Shown: positions 29,113-38,823 of the stretch, piece by piece | Layout: each line of letters starts with the position of its first letter | Position numbering within the stretch: position 1 is the stretch's first letter | NCBI GenBank assembly: GCA_023262965.1 | Contig: JALQXX010000004.1 | Location: 3,899 to 67,898, forward strand | DNA length: 64,000 bases | Direction of reading: 5' to 3' | Origin: Candidatus Marinamargulisbacteria bacterium | GTDB lineage: Bacteria > Margulisbacteria > Marinamargulisbacteria > UBA817 | Program-made: the position numbers and the translations under genes | Notes under the pieces: generated by a model | What the model saw: only the letters and a program-made list of their open reading frames with translations | Database searches by the model: none | What the model was told of the DNA's origin: nothing

Positions 29113-29718
29113 TTACGACTTAGCCATCACTTTCACCCCTTGAAAATATGTCTGGACACCTTCCGTGGATGCACTTAAAGACTTTTGGCCTTTTTGCCAA
29201 TTTGCCGGACACACATCCCCATTCGTTTCATGAAACTGAAGCGCATCAATCACACGAATAACATCGTCAACATTACGCCCCAATGATAAATCATTCACCA
29301 ACTGATGACGAATAATGCCTTTTTTATCCAATAAGAACACCCCTCTGTACGCAATACCATCATCCTCTGCCAATACATCGAAATCTCGAGCAATGGTTTT
29401 TGTAATATCCGAAACCAGTGGGTAGGTAACGCCTTGAATACCCCCTTTGTCTGGCGGGGTACGTAACCACGCCGCATGCGTATACTTGGAATCCACCGAG
29501 CACCCAACAACCTGTGTATTACGTGATTCAAACGCCTCAATTTGTTCTTGAAATGCATGCAACTCTGTTGGGCACACAAACGTGAAATCAAGTGGATAAA
29601 AGAAGAATACTACATATCGCCCTTGAAATTGCTTTAATGTAAACTCTTCAACAATATCCTGCCCATTAATCACAGCACTCGCTTTGAAATCTGGGGCTTT
29701 TTTTCCAACCAATCCCAT
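29113..29718 (-). CDS. ahpC: 2-Cys peroxiredoxin (AhpC/Prx1 type)
   Basis: Thiol peroxidase reducing hydrogen peroxide and organic peroxides. The 201-residue length is standard. The peroxidatic Cys is in PLDFTFVCPTELHAF (about residue 51). The resolving Cys is in NGDVCPANWQKG (about residue 170). GSVDS-like GCSVDSKYTHAAWLRTP and the conserved Arg in IIRHQLVND are present. AAGGAGG lies eight bases before ATG 29718, one of the best ribosome sites in the window. It is first of an operon with sodB. Confidence 0.95.
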   Translation of the reverse strand: MGLVGKKAPDFKASAVINGQDIVEEFTLKQFQGRYVVFFFYPLDFTFVCPTELHAFQEQIEAFESRNTQVVGCSVDSKYTHAAWLRTPPDKGGIQGVTYPLVSDITKTIARDFDVLAEDDGIAYRGVFLLDKKGIIRHQLVNDLSLGRNVDDVIRVIDALQFHETNGDVCPANWQKGQKSLSASTEGVQTYFQGVKVMAKS

Positions 29719-29823
29719 AAATAATCCTCCTTGTTTTTTTTATTCCATACTAATGATATACGTTACCTTCATTATAAATCAAGATAGCTTTTCAAACGAT
29801 TTGTCAGTACACTGAAGGTTATT

Positions 29824-31059
29824 GTGGAATCAAAAAACATTGCTATTGTTGGAAGCGGAATATCGGGCTTAAGTGCGGCTTACTTATTAAGTCGTCGTCA
29901 CACGGTAACGTTATTTGAATCCAGTGATCGCTTAGGTGGTCACGCCAACACCGTATCCACCCCCTGCGGACAACATATTGACACCGGATTTGTTGTGTTT
30001 AATAAAAAAAATTACCCATATTTTTGCAAATTATTAAACGAGCTGAATGTCCCGATTGTTGAGTCAGATATGAGTTTTGCATATGTTGATCCCATTCAAA
30101 ATCACTACTATAGTAGCGATATCCCCTGGGGTATTTTTAGTAAAAAATCAACCCTTTTTTCACCAAGTTTTTATAAATTCATATTTAGCATTGCGTCGTT
30201 CAATAAAGAATCGCTGCGTGATTTACCAAAGCTGTCTGATAAAGAATCGCTCAATGATTATCTTCAACGAAAAGCCTATTCGCCACGTCTCATTCGTGAA
30301 TATGTACTGCCTATGGGAGCGGCTATTTGGTCCACCTCAGAAAAAAATATTGGCCAATTCCCTGCAAAAACGTTTTTCAACTTTTGGAATCATCATTGTT
30401 TGCTACAAACCACCAATCGACCCAAATGGGCCACCATAAAAAACGGCAGTCAAACCTACATCAATGCATTAATCAATGCCATCTCAATCACGGTTTATTG
30501 CAATCAAGCCATACGCCGTATTCATCGCCATCCAACCCATGTTACCGTAGAATCCTATCATGGCCGCTACGATTTTGACTGCGTTGTTATTGCAACTCAC
30601 GCGGATCAAGCATTACGACTATTGGATTCCCCCACACCAATGGAAAAAATATTATTAAGCCCCTGGGTATATACCAACAATCAAATTATTCTTCACTCCG
30701 ATTGTCGTGTTGCCCCGCCTGCAAAATCGGCTTGGGCGTCATGGATATATACCCGTACATGCAATACCGTTATGCAGGCATCGTACTTTATGAATCGATT
30801 GCAAAAATTAAAGACCCCCACCCCATTTTTTGTCACCTTAAATAGCCAGCTACCGATTCATTCTGAAAAAATTATATATACAACACGATATGAACACCCC
30901 ATGATGACACAGTCATCTGTAGAGACACAAACCAATCTACATGAATTAAATGGGGTAAAAAACACCTACTTTTGTGGAAGCTATTTTGGCAATGGTTTTC
31001 ACGAAGACGGTATCCGATCTGCTGTGATGGTTGCCAATCAATTGGGATGTCCGTTTTAA
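29824..31059 (+). CDS. FAD-dependent oxidoreductase (amine-oxidase fold) of the lipid-modification operon
   Basis: A 411-residue flavoprotein with the N-terminal dinucleotide loop IVGSGISGLSAAYLLSRR (GxGxxG at residues 10-15), DRLGGHANT, GFVVFNKKNYPYF, and the C-terminal FAD block TYFCGSYFGNGFHEDGIRSA. This subfamily, often called NAD/FAD-binding or protoporphyrinogen-oxidase-like, is typically found next to DUF1365 and cyclopropane synthase genes, as here. GTG 29824 is the start and TACACT ends ten bases upstream. It overlaps the fusion gene by 13 bases. A desaturase or oxidase acting on membrane acyl chains is inference. Confidence 0.85.
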   Translation: MESKNIAIVGSGISGLSAAYLLSRRHTVTLFESSDRLGGHANTVSTPCGQHIDTGFVVFNKKNYPYFCKLLNELNVPIVESDMSFAYVDPIQNHYYSSDIPWGIFSKKSTLFSPSFYKFIFSIASFNKESLRDLPKLSDKESLNDYLQRKAYSPRLIREYVLPMGAAIWSTSEKNIGQFPAKTFFNFWNHHCLLQTTNRPKWATIKNGSQTYINALINAISITVYCNQAIRRIHRHPTHVTVESYHGRYDFDCVVIATHADQALRLLDSPTPMEKILLSPWVYTNNQIILHSDCRVAPPAKSAWASWIYTRTCNTVMQASYFMNRLQKLKTPTPFFVTLNSQLPIHSEKIIYTTRYEHPMMTQSSVETQTNLHELNGVKNTYFCGSYFGNGFHEDGIRSAVMVANQLGCPF

Positions 31060-32996
31060 CATCCTTTATTGCAAAAGGCAACACCTCTCATACGCGATTC
31101 CACCCGATTAAACGATCCTTTTCGTATGACATATGTTATATGCTGGTACACTTAAATAAAGCCGACGATCTCAATCGCATGTGGGGATTTAAGTGGGACC
31201 GATTTTGGGGTTTTTCAATACATACCACCGACTATATTAATCACAGCACAGTACCGCTTCATTCAAAGGCAATGGCCTTTATAAATCATCATTGTCCAAC
31301 GATTGCTGTGACAGATGTGTATATGTTAACCATCCCCTCATTTTTTAATCGCCGATTTAACCCCGTATCGTTCATCTATTATTTGGATTCAAGCCATACG
31401 ATTTGTGCTATTGTCGCTGAAGTTCACAATACATTCTCAGAAAAACACATGTATTTACTATCTGACCCCGTTATCAAAAACAATGATATTCATTTTGCAA
31501 CAGAAAAAGTATTCCACGTATCCCCATTTTTTGAGCGGAATGGTTATTATCGGTTTATTTTTTCTAAAAATATGTATACCATTAACATATCAATTGACTA
31601 CTATAGAGAGGATACATTAATGTTTAATGCCAAACTACATACATCAAGCCATCCACTACACCGTTTATCCATGTTCCAAACCGGAGGGTATTTAGCCAAA
31701 AGTGCTATAGCTACATTCCCTCGCATTCTTATTCAAGCATTCCGTCTTAAATTAAAGCACAAATTGCATCATTATCGAAAACCGCGTTTGAATCATCCAT
31801 TATCGTCCCCACAACGCCCCCCCAATTTTCTGGAGCGCTATTGCATAAAACGCGTTTTGAATACCTTGAGTACAATCACGTTGGGCGAAATAACACTTCA
31901 CTTGCCCGATGGCCAAGTCCATGTTTTTGGAACAGGTATTCCCTATGGAACACTCCATATTCATGATTATCGCGCGTTTTTACGGATTGCCTTTAAGGGT
32001 GATATTGGATTTGCCAATGCCTATATGTATGGCGAATTAACCGCACCGGACCTTGAATCATTATTTGAAATATTGATATTGAATGAAAGTATAATAAAAA
32101 AATCATCAAATAAAAATATAGTTTACACAATAATTCGTAGATTTTCTCATTATATTCGGCGCAACACCATTCAAAACTCACGAAAAAATATTATTGACCA
32201 TTACGATTTAGGAAACGCATTTTTCTCATTATTTTTAGATACCAACCGGGTGTACTCATCGGCAATTTTTGAAAATGAAACCCAATCGTTAGCCGATGCC
32301 CAACAGTATAAAATGGATGCCATTCTTGATCGGTGTGACGTACAAAAGCATCATCATTTATTGGAAATAGGCTCCGGCTGGGGTGCCCTAGCCATTCGTG
32401 CTGCCGAAAAACGGGGGTGTCGTGTTACCACCATCACCATCAGTCAAGAACAATATGAATTCGTAAAAAAAGAAATTAATAAACGTCATTTAGATCATAT
32501 GATTGAAGTTAAGTTGATGGATTATCGCTTGTTGAATGGTCAATTTGATCGAATTGTATCGGTGGAGATGCTGGAGGCCGTTGGACACGATTTTTTACCC
32601 ACATTTTTTAACCAATGTTATAAATTACTGCGTCCCAAGGGAAAGGCCGCCTACCAGTGCATTATGATTCCCGAGAGTCGTTATGACGACTATAGAAACT
32701 CTCAAGATTTTATTCAAAAATATATTTTTCCTGGGGGACATCTTCCCACATTATCCCACATTCAATCGGTTATTCAATCGGCGGGATTTCGTTGGGTACG
32801 TGTTGACACCATTACCAATCACTATGTACGCACATTGCAGGAATGGGCAAACCGTTTTATAGCAAACAAAGACGCCATTCACGAACATGGATTTTCGGAA
32901 ACATTCTTTAATACATGGGTATATTATTTTTACTACTGCTCGGCTGGCTTCAAGCAAGATTATATTCATAATCATCAGTTTGTAATTGAAAAATGA
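31047..32996 (+). CDS. cfa: DUF1365 domain fused to cyclopropane-fatty-acyl-phospholipid synthase
   Basis: One uninterrupted 649-residue frame holds two proteins normally encoded separately. Residues 1-215 are DUF1365 (SHTRFHPIKRSFSYDICYML, a FFNRRFNPVSFIYYL block, ITISQEQ-independent). A basic linker follows, and residues 260-649 are a Cfa-type methyltransferase: a SCP2-like N-part, HYDLGNAFFSLFLDTNRVYS (about 385), the SAM site LEIGSGWGALAIRAAEKRGC (about 437), VSVEMLEAVGHDF, the Cys in AAYQCIMIPESRY, and FIQKYIFPGGHLP. ATG 31047 is chosen because DUF1365 proteins begin here and the overlap with the FAD gene is natural. It should methylate unsaturated acyl chains at the membrane. Confidence 0.9.
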   Translation: MSVLTSFIAKGNTSHTRFHPIKRSFSYDICYMLVHLNKADDLNRMWGFKWDRFWGFSIHTTDYINHSTVPLHSKAMAFINHHCPTIAVTDVYMLTIPSFFNRRFNPVSFIYYLDSSHTICAIVAEVHNTFSEKHMYLLSDPVIKNNDIHFATEKVFHVSPFFERNGYYRFIFSKNMYTINISIDYYREDTLMFNAKLHTSSHPLHRLSMFQTGGYLAKSAIATFPRILIQAFRLKLKHKLHHYRKPRLNHPLSSPQRPPNFLERYCIKRVLNTLSTITLGEITLHLPDGQVHVFGTGIPYGTLHIHDYRAFLRIAFKGDIGFANAYMYGELTAPDLESLFEILILNESIIKKSSNKNIVYTIIRRFSHYIRRNTIQNSRKNIIDHYDLGNAFFSLFLDTNRVYSSAIFENETQSLADAQQYKMDAILDRCDVQKHHHLLEIGSGWGALAIRAAEKRGCRVTTITISQEQYEFVKKEINKRHLDHMIEVKLMDYRLLNGQFDRIVSVEMLEAVGHDFLPTFFNQCYKLLRPKGKAAYQCIMIPESRYDDYRNSQDFIQKYIFPGGHLPTLSHIQSVIQSAGFRWVRVDTITNHYVRTLQEWANRFIANKDAIHEHGFSETFFNTWVYYFYYCSAGFKQDYIHNHQFVIEK

Positions 32997-33763
32997 CTCC
33001 TTTAGCCTATTGGTATTATGCGGTTTGGATTATATTGATTATGATGGCGATTGCATTGCCTTGGATTCTTTACTATAAAAAATTACACGTTTTTGATGTT
33101 TTTTGGGGTATCAATATTGCCGTGGGCATTATCGCACTCAGTGTATATGCCTCTGTTCGACCTCTCATCGAATTAGCCATTCCCTTGCTATTGATTGCCG
33201 CTTGGGGCGCTCGATTATCGTTATTTTTGTTATACACCCGTATTTTGCCATCTCACTCCGATCGACGCTACCAAGCACTATCCAAAAATGCATTTTACTC
33301 AACCATATTGAAACAAGGCCTTATCCAAGGGGCATTGCAGACAGGCCTGATTATGACCGGATTTCCACTGATTGTAACAGCCCCTGTATTACCCGTGGTT
33401 TGGGTAGGCGGTATACTTGTCAGTGCGATAGCATTGGTGTTGGAATCACTCGCCGATTGGCAGTTGCACCAACATAAACAAACCCATACGGGCTTATGCC
33501 AAACGGGTTTATGGCGATACTCCCGTCATCCCAATTACTTTTTTGAATGGGTATTTTGGATGGGGATCGGTAGCCTTTATATTCCCCATAGCTCAGCTCT
33601 TGTTGCCCTTGTTGGCCCCACCACTCTATTTATTGTTATGTACTTTATTACAGGACCTTACACGGAGCGATTAAGTGCTGCCAAGCACGGTAAATCGTTT
33701 GAATTGTTATGCCAATCCACGCCTTATTTTTTTCCCAGGAGACCTAAAAACCGTGCTAATTAA
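32993..33763 (+). CDS. DUF1295 membrane protein (steroid 5-alpha-reductase-like)
   Basis: A 256-residue protein with six or seven hydrophobic segments. The C-terminal signature GLWRYSRHPNYFFEWVFWMG is diagnostic for DUF1295/isoprenylcysteine-methyltransferase-like reductases, and EALSADxQL-like LESLADWQLHQHK precedes it. The start overlaps the cfa stop by four bases. Family members reduce or methylate lipid-like substrates in the membrane; in cfa clusters the substrate is unknown. The 3' end overlaps the next gene. Confidence 0.85.
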   Translation: MTPLAYWYYAVWIILIMMAIALPWILYYKKLHVFDVFWGINIAVGIIALSVYASVRPLIELAIPLLLIAAWGARLSLFLLYTRILPSHSDRRYQALSKNAFYSTILKQGLIQGALQTGLIMTGFPLIVTAPVLPVVWVGGILVSAIALVLESLADWQLHQHKQTHTGLCQTGLWRYSRHPNYFFEWVFWMGIGSLYIPHSSALVALVGPTTLFIVMYFITGPYTERLSAAKHGKSFELLCQSTPYFFPRRPKNRAN

Positions 33764-34595
33764 ATACTTTCTTTTGATTTTCGGGGCAATAATCAGCCTG
33801 TATCCCTATTCAATTACTATTCATGCTGCAGATAAGTGGCGTGATTTGCTCGCAAACTATCCCATTCGCCCACTATCGACCTATACCGTGTCAGGCAAAA
33901 CCTATTATGCCCAAACCAATGATGCCCAATCATTTGAAATGACATTTCAGTTTGACCCCTTTATTAAACTTGATTTAACATCACCGGATATTGTATCTTC
34001 CTTGGTTTTAACGCCACAGTTTGAGGTCAAACAAACCACATTTAAAACATCCAATCCTGAATTAACTGAAAAATTAACCTATGATCATCGCATTGGATCT
34101 CGAAACGACTACGATCAAATGGTGTTTGATTTTTATAAAAATGGCGCTAGCTATAAAACCAAATCCGTATACTATCCCCCCAATACCCTAGATACGTTTT
34201 CAATTCTTGCTTTATTGCAATTACTCTGTCAAATACCGGGGACGCCCCTTATCATGGCCGATTTAGGGGTCCAACATCGGGCTATTCGTGTACCAATTCT
34301 GCTTCAAAAAAATGATGCCACAACCTTATCAACGGTGCTAAATACTTACACCCTACCCCCATTGTTCGTTCAGAAAATCACCCCATTACCCACCAATGTG
34401 GTGTTTTTCACCATGAAGGTAACCGGTTGGCAAGGGCTTTTATACAATCACAGACATTACTATGCCTTTGACGCAACGTTTCCACATAACTATGTCGGGC
34501 ATTGGGGCGGTCCAGACGAAATGAATATTTTTTCATGGCGGGATTCCATCAAAACCCAACCATTCGTACAGGGTCCAAGTGAGGCAGTCGAATAA
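33753..34595 (+). CDS. Secreted protein of the lipid operon, unknown
   Basis: A 280-residue protein with a signal peptide (IKYFLLIFGAIISLYPYS). GTG 33753 is chosen because AGGAGA lies ten bases upstream; the frame open upstream overlaps DUF1295 without a sensible N-terminus. The mature part is beta-rich. NTLDTFSILALLQLL followed by a two-strand region is faintly like DUF3108 periplasmic proteins, but the match is weak. It is last in an operon of FAD oxidoreductase, DUF1365-Cfa and DUF1295, where small periplasmic lipocalin-like proteins are often found, so lipid binding is possible. The 3' end overlaps a convergent lipoprotein gene by 47 bases. Confidence 0.6.
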   Translation: MLIKYFLLIFGAIISLYPYSITIHAADKWRDLLANYPIRPLSTYTVSGKTYYAQTNDAQSFEMTFQFDPFIKLDLTSPDIVSSLVLTPQFEVKQTTFKTSNPELTEKLTYDHRIGSRNDYDQMVFDFYKNGASYKTKSVYYPPNTLDTFSILALLQLLCQIPGTPLIMADLGVQHRAIRVPILLQKNDATTLSTVLNTYTLPPLFVQKITPLPTNVVFFTMKVTGWQGLLYNHRHYYAFDATFPHNYVGHWGGPDEMNIFSWRDSIKTQPFVQGPSEAVE

Positions 34596-35346
34596 TATGC
34601 TGCGCCTCTATTGGCTTTTGAACATCCAGCCAAAAAAAGTCTATTCCATTCAATGCCCGTTTTGAAAAAACCAACACGTCCCCATTCACGGCAATGACCG
34701 ATCCCGATTCAGACATCACATCATACACCTTATGTACGCCCCATGATTCACAAGCATAGATCCCCCCATCCGTTGACAAGGAAAAATAAATAGTTCCCGA
34801 TTCATGTAGGGCAATCGACGCAATGGGATACAATTCACGGGTTCGTTGCGTGATCGTTTCGTTATCCACATCCATTTCAAATATGCTGTTTCCGTCGTGA
34901 TATATAATCCGGCTATCCGATGCGTATATCATTTGATGGGGCAATGGAAAAAACGCAGGGATCGATAATTTAATGTCTTTCAAATCGATTAAACGACGCT
35001 TATACATGTCCCCTTCTGCAGTAACGTAATAAAAATAATCATTTTTTTTTGAAAAAACCCCCGCCACAATGGTATTATCCAAAGCATAACGATACACCAG
35101 AACCTCGGTAGGTTGCGTGTAATTGATGACACGTTTATTCGAGACGGATACCCATTGAGGGGCCTCATCTGTTCCTAATGTTGCCATATCTTCAAGCGCC
35201 ATTTTGTGAATGCCACCAGAATATTTAAAAAAACGCCCGTCAGCGGTTGAAAAATAAAACCTAGGGGAATTTAACGCATCTGAGCCAACATTATGGGCAC
35301 ATCCAAGCATAATCAACGGTAAAAAAATCACCCAATATCGAATCAT
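34549..35346 (-). CDS. Lipoprotein, unknown, beta-propeller-like
   Basis: A 265-residue protein with a lipoprotein signal: basic MIRY, a hydrophobic core, and the lipobox LIMLGC with Cys 16. The mature part is rich in repeated short strands, for example YFSTADGRFFKYSGG, YYVTAEGDMYKRRL and IYFSLSTDGGIYACESWG. They are spaced about 40-50 residues apart, suggesting a small propeller-like fold. No enzyme motif was seen. It overlaps the end of the convergent secreted-protein gene by 47 bases. An envelope location is likely. Confidence 0.6.
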   Translation of the reverse strand: MIRYWVIFLPLIMLGCAHNVGSDALNSPRFYFSTADGRFFKYSGGIHKMALEDMATLGTDEAPQWVSVSNKRVINYTQPTEVLVYRYALDNTIVAGVFSKKNDYFYYVTAEGDMYKRRLIDLKDIKLSIPAFFPLPHQMIYASDSRIIYHDGNSIFEMDVDNETITQRTRELYPIASIALHESGTIYFSLSTDGGIYACESWGVHKVYDVMSESGSVIAVNGDVLVFSKRALNGIDFFWLDVQKPIEAQHIIRLPHLDPVRMVGF

Positions 35347-35494
35347 AAACCACCTTTTTGTGTATTATGAATTCAATATTCCCAAAAGGAGACATGGCTA
35401 AACATACAAATAGCGCATGCCCTTTTTTCGGATAAACTAGAAATCAGAAGAACGGACGATTCGTTTTTTTGATTTTTATGCGACGCCTAATAAA

Positions 35495-35659
35495 TTATTT
35501 TTCTTCTTTGTAGACGACATGTTTGCGAAGCAACGGATCAAATTTTTTAATTTCAATCCGAGTCGGCGTGTTACGCGTGCTTTTTTCAGTATGATACGCG
35601 TGACCAGACTCACTGCTCTTCAAAACAACATGACGACGAATTCCTTTTTTTTTAGCCAT
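35495..35659 (-). CDS. rpmG: 50S ribosomal protein L33
   Basis: A 54-residue ribosomal protein beginning [20 protein letters not shown]. It lacks the paired CxxC zinc ligands, so it is the zinc-independent form. The frame extends to 35719, but ATG 35659 matches L33 and has a promoter at the right distance. It stands alone here rather than next to secE-nusG as in many genomes, and it is divergent from rseP. Confidence 0.93.
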   Translation of the reverse strand: MAKKKGIRRHVVLKSSESGHAYHTEKSTRNTPTRIEIKKFDPLLRKHVVYKEEK

Positions 35660-35665
35660 ATAGTA

Positions 35666-35694
35666 ATGGTAGAGCAGTCTAAAAAAGTTGTAAA
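35666..35694 (-). promoter_or_regulatory. Promoter of rpmG, leaderless geometry, sharing its -35 DNA with rseP
   Basis: On the minus strand: -35 TTTACA (35694-35689), a 17-base spacer, -10 TACCAT (35671-35666), and ATG six bases later. The same bases read TTGTAA (35688-35693) on the plus strand, a possible -35 for rseP with an 18-base spacer to TTATCC. Confidence 0.5.
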
Positions 35695-35728
35695 GTTTTT
35701 TATTGATAGAGTTATCCAAAATAGTATC

Positions 35729-36820
35729 ATGACAAATCGCTGGGTCTTCGTTAGAATAATTATTATGGCAATAGCAGTAACATTACTCGGGCTTGGTTTG
35801 GTTATTTTTATTCATGAACTGGGGCATTTGGTTGCAGCAAAACGTGCTAATGTGGGGGTTTCCGAGTTTGCTGTCGGTATGGGGCCTAAAATTGTAGGGT
35901 TTGTATGGCGAAATACGCAGTATTCATTGCGATTACTGCCTTTTGGCGGATTTATCCGCGTTAGAGGCTTGGATGATTTAGACCCATGCCCCATTGAGGA
36001 CGATTATCGATTAAAACCCAAATGGCAAAAAGCGATGATATTGGCTGCCGGATCCATTATGAATATTATTTTGGGATTTATTATTTATACAGGTATTGCT
36101 TTGACATTTGGGCACCCAACACCAATTGGCACCGTTTACAATGTTAAAGAAGCGTCTCCCGCATTTGTTGCAGGCGTTCAATCTGGAGATGAATGGATCG
36201 CTATTAACGACACCCCATTAGGTAATTTGCAGCCGTCGTTTATATCGTGGATTCATGATTCAGAAGGGGTGCCATTTACAGTAACATTTGTACGAGACAC
36301 AGTCGTCATGACCGTTGATTTATCCGCTGAAAAAGATAGCGCTGAATCGCCTTATCGTATAGGGGTTATTTTCGACAATGTGTACATGCCTTATTCCATC
36401 ATACAAAGCCTGTCCGTCGGATTCCACGAAACACTGAATAAAATTGGCCAATCATTTTTATCGATTAAATTATTACTAACAGGGGATGCGAGCATTAGCG
36501 ATTTAGCGGGGCCGGTGGGCATTGTTCAGTTAGCCTCCAACCAATTCAACGTAAATATATTGGCGTTTTTGAACGTTATGGCATTTATAAGCATCAGCTT
36601 GGGGGTGATTAATATGATGCCTCTGCCTGTTTTAGATGGTGGCCACTTGCTATTTTTGATCATTGAAGCTTTGCGTGGTAAACCCTTACAACCGCGGGTG
36701 GAAACGATCCTCACAACCATTGCAACCGTATGTTTGATTAGCATTATGGCGTTTGGGGTTGTTAATGATGTTATCAGTTGGGATGACCGCACAACACTAT
36801 TGAGGCAATTAAATCCATGA
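35729..36820 (+). CDS. rseP: Site-2 membrane protease (RseP-like)
   Basis: Intramembrane zinc protease that cleaves anti-sigma factors or signal-peptide remnants. The 363-residue protein has HELGH at residues 29-33 in the first membrane helix, [20 protein letters not shown], a PDZ domain (about 125-190, with [20 protein letters not shown]) and the second metal motif [12 protein letters not shown] in a C-terminal helix. ATG 35729 is chosen; the upstream open stretch overlaps rpmG on the other strand and is not family-like. It overlaps transketolase by ATGA. Confidence 0.93.
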   Translation: MTNRWVFVRIIIMAIAVTLLGLGLVIFIHELGHLVAAKRANVGVSEFAVGMGPKIVGFVWRNTQYSLRLLPFGGFIRVRGLDDLDPCPIEDDYRLKPKWQKAMILAAGSIMNIILGFIIYTGIALTFGHPTPIGTVYNVKEASPAFVAGVQSGDEWIAINDTPLGNLQPSFISWIHDSEGVPFTVTFVRDTVVMTVDLSAEKDSAESPYRIGVIFDNVYMPYSIIQSLSVGFHETLNKIGQSFLSIKLLLTGDASISDLAGPVGIVQLASNQFNVNILAFLNVMAFISISLGVINMMPLPVLDGGHLLFLIIEALRGKPLQPRVETILTTIATVCLISIMAFGVVNDVISWDDRTTLLRQLNP

Positions 36821-38823
36821 TGTCTCCGATTGATCCGATACTTACAAAAGTAGCCAATACCATTCGCGGATTGTCGGTTGACGCTATTGACAAAGCCAAT
36901 TCGGGTCATCCAGGTTTACCGCTTGGCTGCGCTGAGTTATTTGCCTATTTATATGGTGTGGGATTAAACCATAGCCCCGACTATCCTCATTGGATCAATC
37001 GCGATCGATTCATTTTATCGGCGGGTCATGGTTCGATAGGCTTGTATGCCGCACTGCATTTAAGCGGTTTTGATGTATCCCTATCCGACCTGAAGTCATT
37101 TCGGCAATATCATGCCAAAACGCCTGGTCATCCCGAATATGGCTATAGTCATGGTATTGAGACTACCACAGGCCCCTTAGGGCAAGGGATTGCATCCGGT
37201 GTTGGCATGGCATTGGGAATGGCCATGTTGCGCACTCGATTCCAGACGGACCCATATTCTCATTTGTTTGACGCCAAAGTGTTTATTTTAGCGGGCGATG
37301 GATGCATGATGGAAGGCATTTCGTCTGAGGCATCATCCTTTGCCGGGCATTTGCAACTGGACAATCTGATTCTTATATACGATTCAAATGACATTTGCTT
37401 GGATGGTCCTACTTCTGAGTGTCTTTCTGAAAAAACGGCTCTCCGCTATGAAGCTTACGGTTGGTTTGTTCAAACAATTGATGGACATTCACTATCGGCT
37501 ATTCACACCGCTGTTGAAAACGCAAGGAAATCATCAAAACCCGCTTTAATTATTGCAAAAACCATTATTGGAAAAGGCGCTCCAACCCGTGAAGGCACAT
37601 CGGATGCTCATGGAAAGCCCTTAGGTGAATCCTTATCCCAGGCATTAAAAAATGAGTTGGGCATCCCTGAGAGCCCCCTATTTTATGTTCCAACCGATGT
37701 AACGTATTTCTTTAAAGAGCGTCAACGGGTTCAGAAAAGCAACTACACCCATTGGAACAATCACTTTGAATCATGGGCCCATGATTTTCCGGATGCGGCC
37801 GCACAATATCATCAACACATAAACCCTACCCCTTCGAATCTGTACCAAGAACTCAAAAATGTATCGATATCACCCAACAAAGCCACACGGGTGCAATCGG
37901 CTGAATGCCTTCGGTTATTGGGACGGTTGGTCCCCAATTTAATTGGTGGATCGGCGGATTTATCGTGTTCTGACAACACCTATTTAACCGATTACGCGGC
38001 CCTATGTGCGGGCGATTTTTCAGGACGAAATATTAAATATGGGGTTCGTGAATTTGCCATGGCCGGGATTGCATCCGGACTCGCACTCACCCAACGATTT
38101 CGTCCTTATATTGGCACCTTTCTTATGTTTTCGGATTATATGCGAAATGCCATTCGTATGAGTGCGCTTATGGGCATTCCAGTGGTGTATCAATTTACCC
38201 ATGATTCTGTTTTTTTGGGTGAAGACGGCCCCACCCATCAACCCATTGAACATCTGGCGTCACTGCGGGCCATACCCAACTTATATGTGTTTCGCCCTGG
38301 CGACGAAACGGAGGTAAAAGCCGCCTGGTATCATGCTATGACCACCAACTCTCCCACGGCGATTGTGTTATCGCGTCAAGCTATAACCTCTCTTGAATCC
38401 ACCTGTTTTGATGGGGCTCTCAAGGGCGGTTATTTGCTCCACGATACCCCAAATGCCATCCTCACACTATTTGCCACCGGATCGGAATGTTCCTTGGCGG
38501 TTGATGTTGCCCGAGGTTTATTGGAATCGGGTATTTCAACGCGGGTGATATCGATGGTGTGCTGGGAAGTGTTTCATGAACAATCGACCGCCTACCAACG
38601 CGCTATTTTGGGAGAAACAAGTTACAATGCGGCCATTGAAGCCGCTCACTCATTGGGATGGGCGCAGTTTATTGGACGTGATGGCCTGTGCATTTCAGTG
38701 GATACATTCGGCATTAGTGCCCCAGAATCCGCAATTCGACAGCATTATGGATTTACAAAAGATGCGATCATAACGCGGTTACTGTCATGGATGACTCCCG
38801 GGGAATCCGATGATTCAGTTTAA
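36817..38823 (+). CDS. tkt: Transketolase
   Basis: Thiamine-diphosphate enzyme moving two-carbon units in the pentose phosphate pathway; it makes erythrose 4-phosphate, the substrate of the DAHP synthase at 3535. The 668-residue protein has ANSGHPGLPLGCAELFAYL, LSAGHGS, GPLGQGIASGVGMALG, the ThDP-binding GDGCMMEG...N region (about 155-185), VREFAMAGIASGLAL, and FTHDSVFLGEDGPTHQPIEH. The length is typical. It overlaps rseP by ATGA and ftsE by 14 bases. Confidence 0.96.
   Translation: MMSPIDPILTKVANTIRGLSVDAIDKANSGHPGLPLGCAELFAYLYGVGLNHSPDYPHWINRDRFILSAGHGSIGLYAALHLSGFDVSLSDLKSFRQYHAKTPGHPEYGYSHGIETTTGPLGQGIASGVGMALGMAMLRTRFQTDPYSHLFDAKVFILAGDGCMMEGISSEASSFAGHLQLDNLILIYDSNDICLDGPTSECLSEKTALRYEAYGWFVQTIDGHSLSAIHTAVENARKSSKPALIIAKTIIGKGAPTREGTSDAHGKPLGESLSQALKNELGIPESPLFYVPTDVTYFFKERQRVQKSNYTHWNNHFESWAHDFPDAAAQYHQHINPTPSNLYQELKNVSISPNKATRVQSAECLRLLGRLVPNLIGGSADLSCSDNTYLTDYAALCAGDFSGRNIKYGVREFAMAGIASGLALTQRFRPYIGTFLMFSDYMRNAIRMSALMGIPVVYQFTHDSVFLGEDGPTHQPIEHLASLRAIPNLYVFRPGDETEVKAAWYHAMTTNSPTAIVLSRQAITSLESTCFDGALKGGYLLHDTPNAILTLFATGSECSLAVDVARGLLESGISTRVISMVCWEVFHEQSTAYQRAILGETSYNAAIEAAHSLGWAQFIGRDGLCISVDTFGISAPESAIRQHYGFTKDAIITRLLSWMTPGESDDSV

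Noticed and set aside
34549-34595. Frameshift joining the two convergent genes
   Set aside because: The genes are on opposite strands, each with its own start and stop. It is a simple 3' overlap.
35394-35435. 13-residue frame MAKHTNSACPFFG after AAAAGGAG
   Set aside because: The purine-rich site is only two bases from the ATG, the peptide is tiny, and there is no clear promoter or terminator. Chance is likely.
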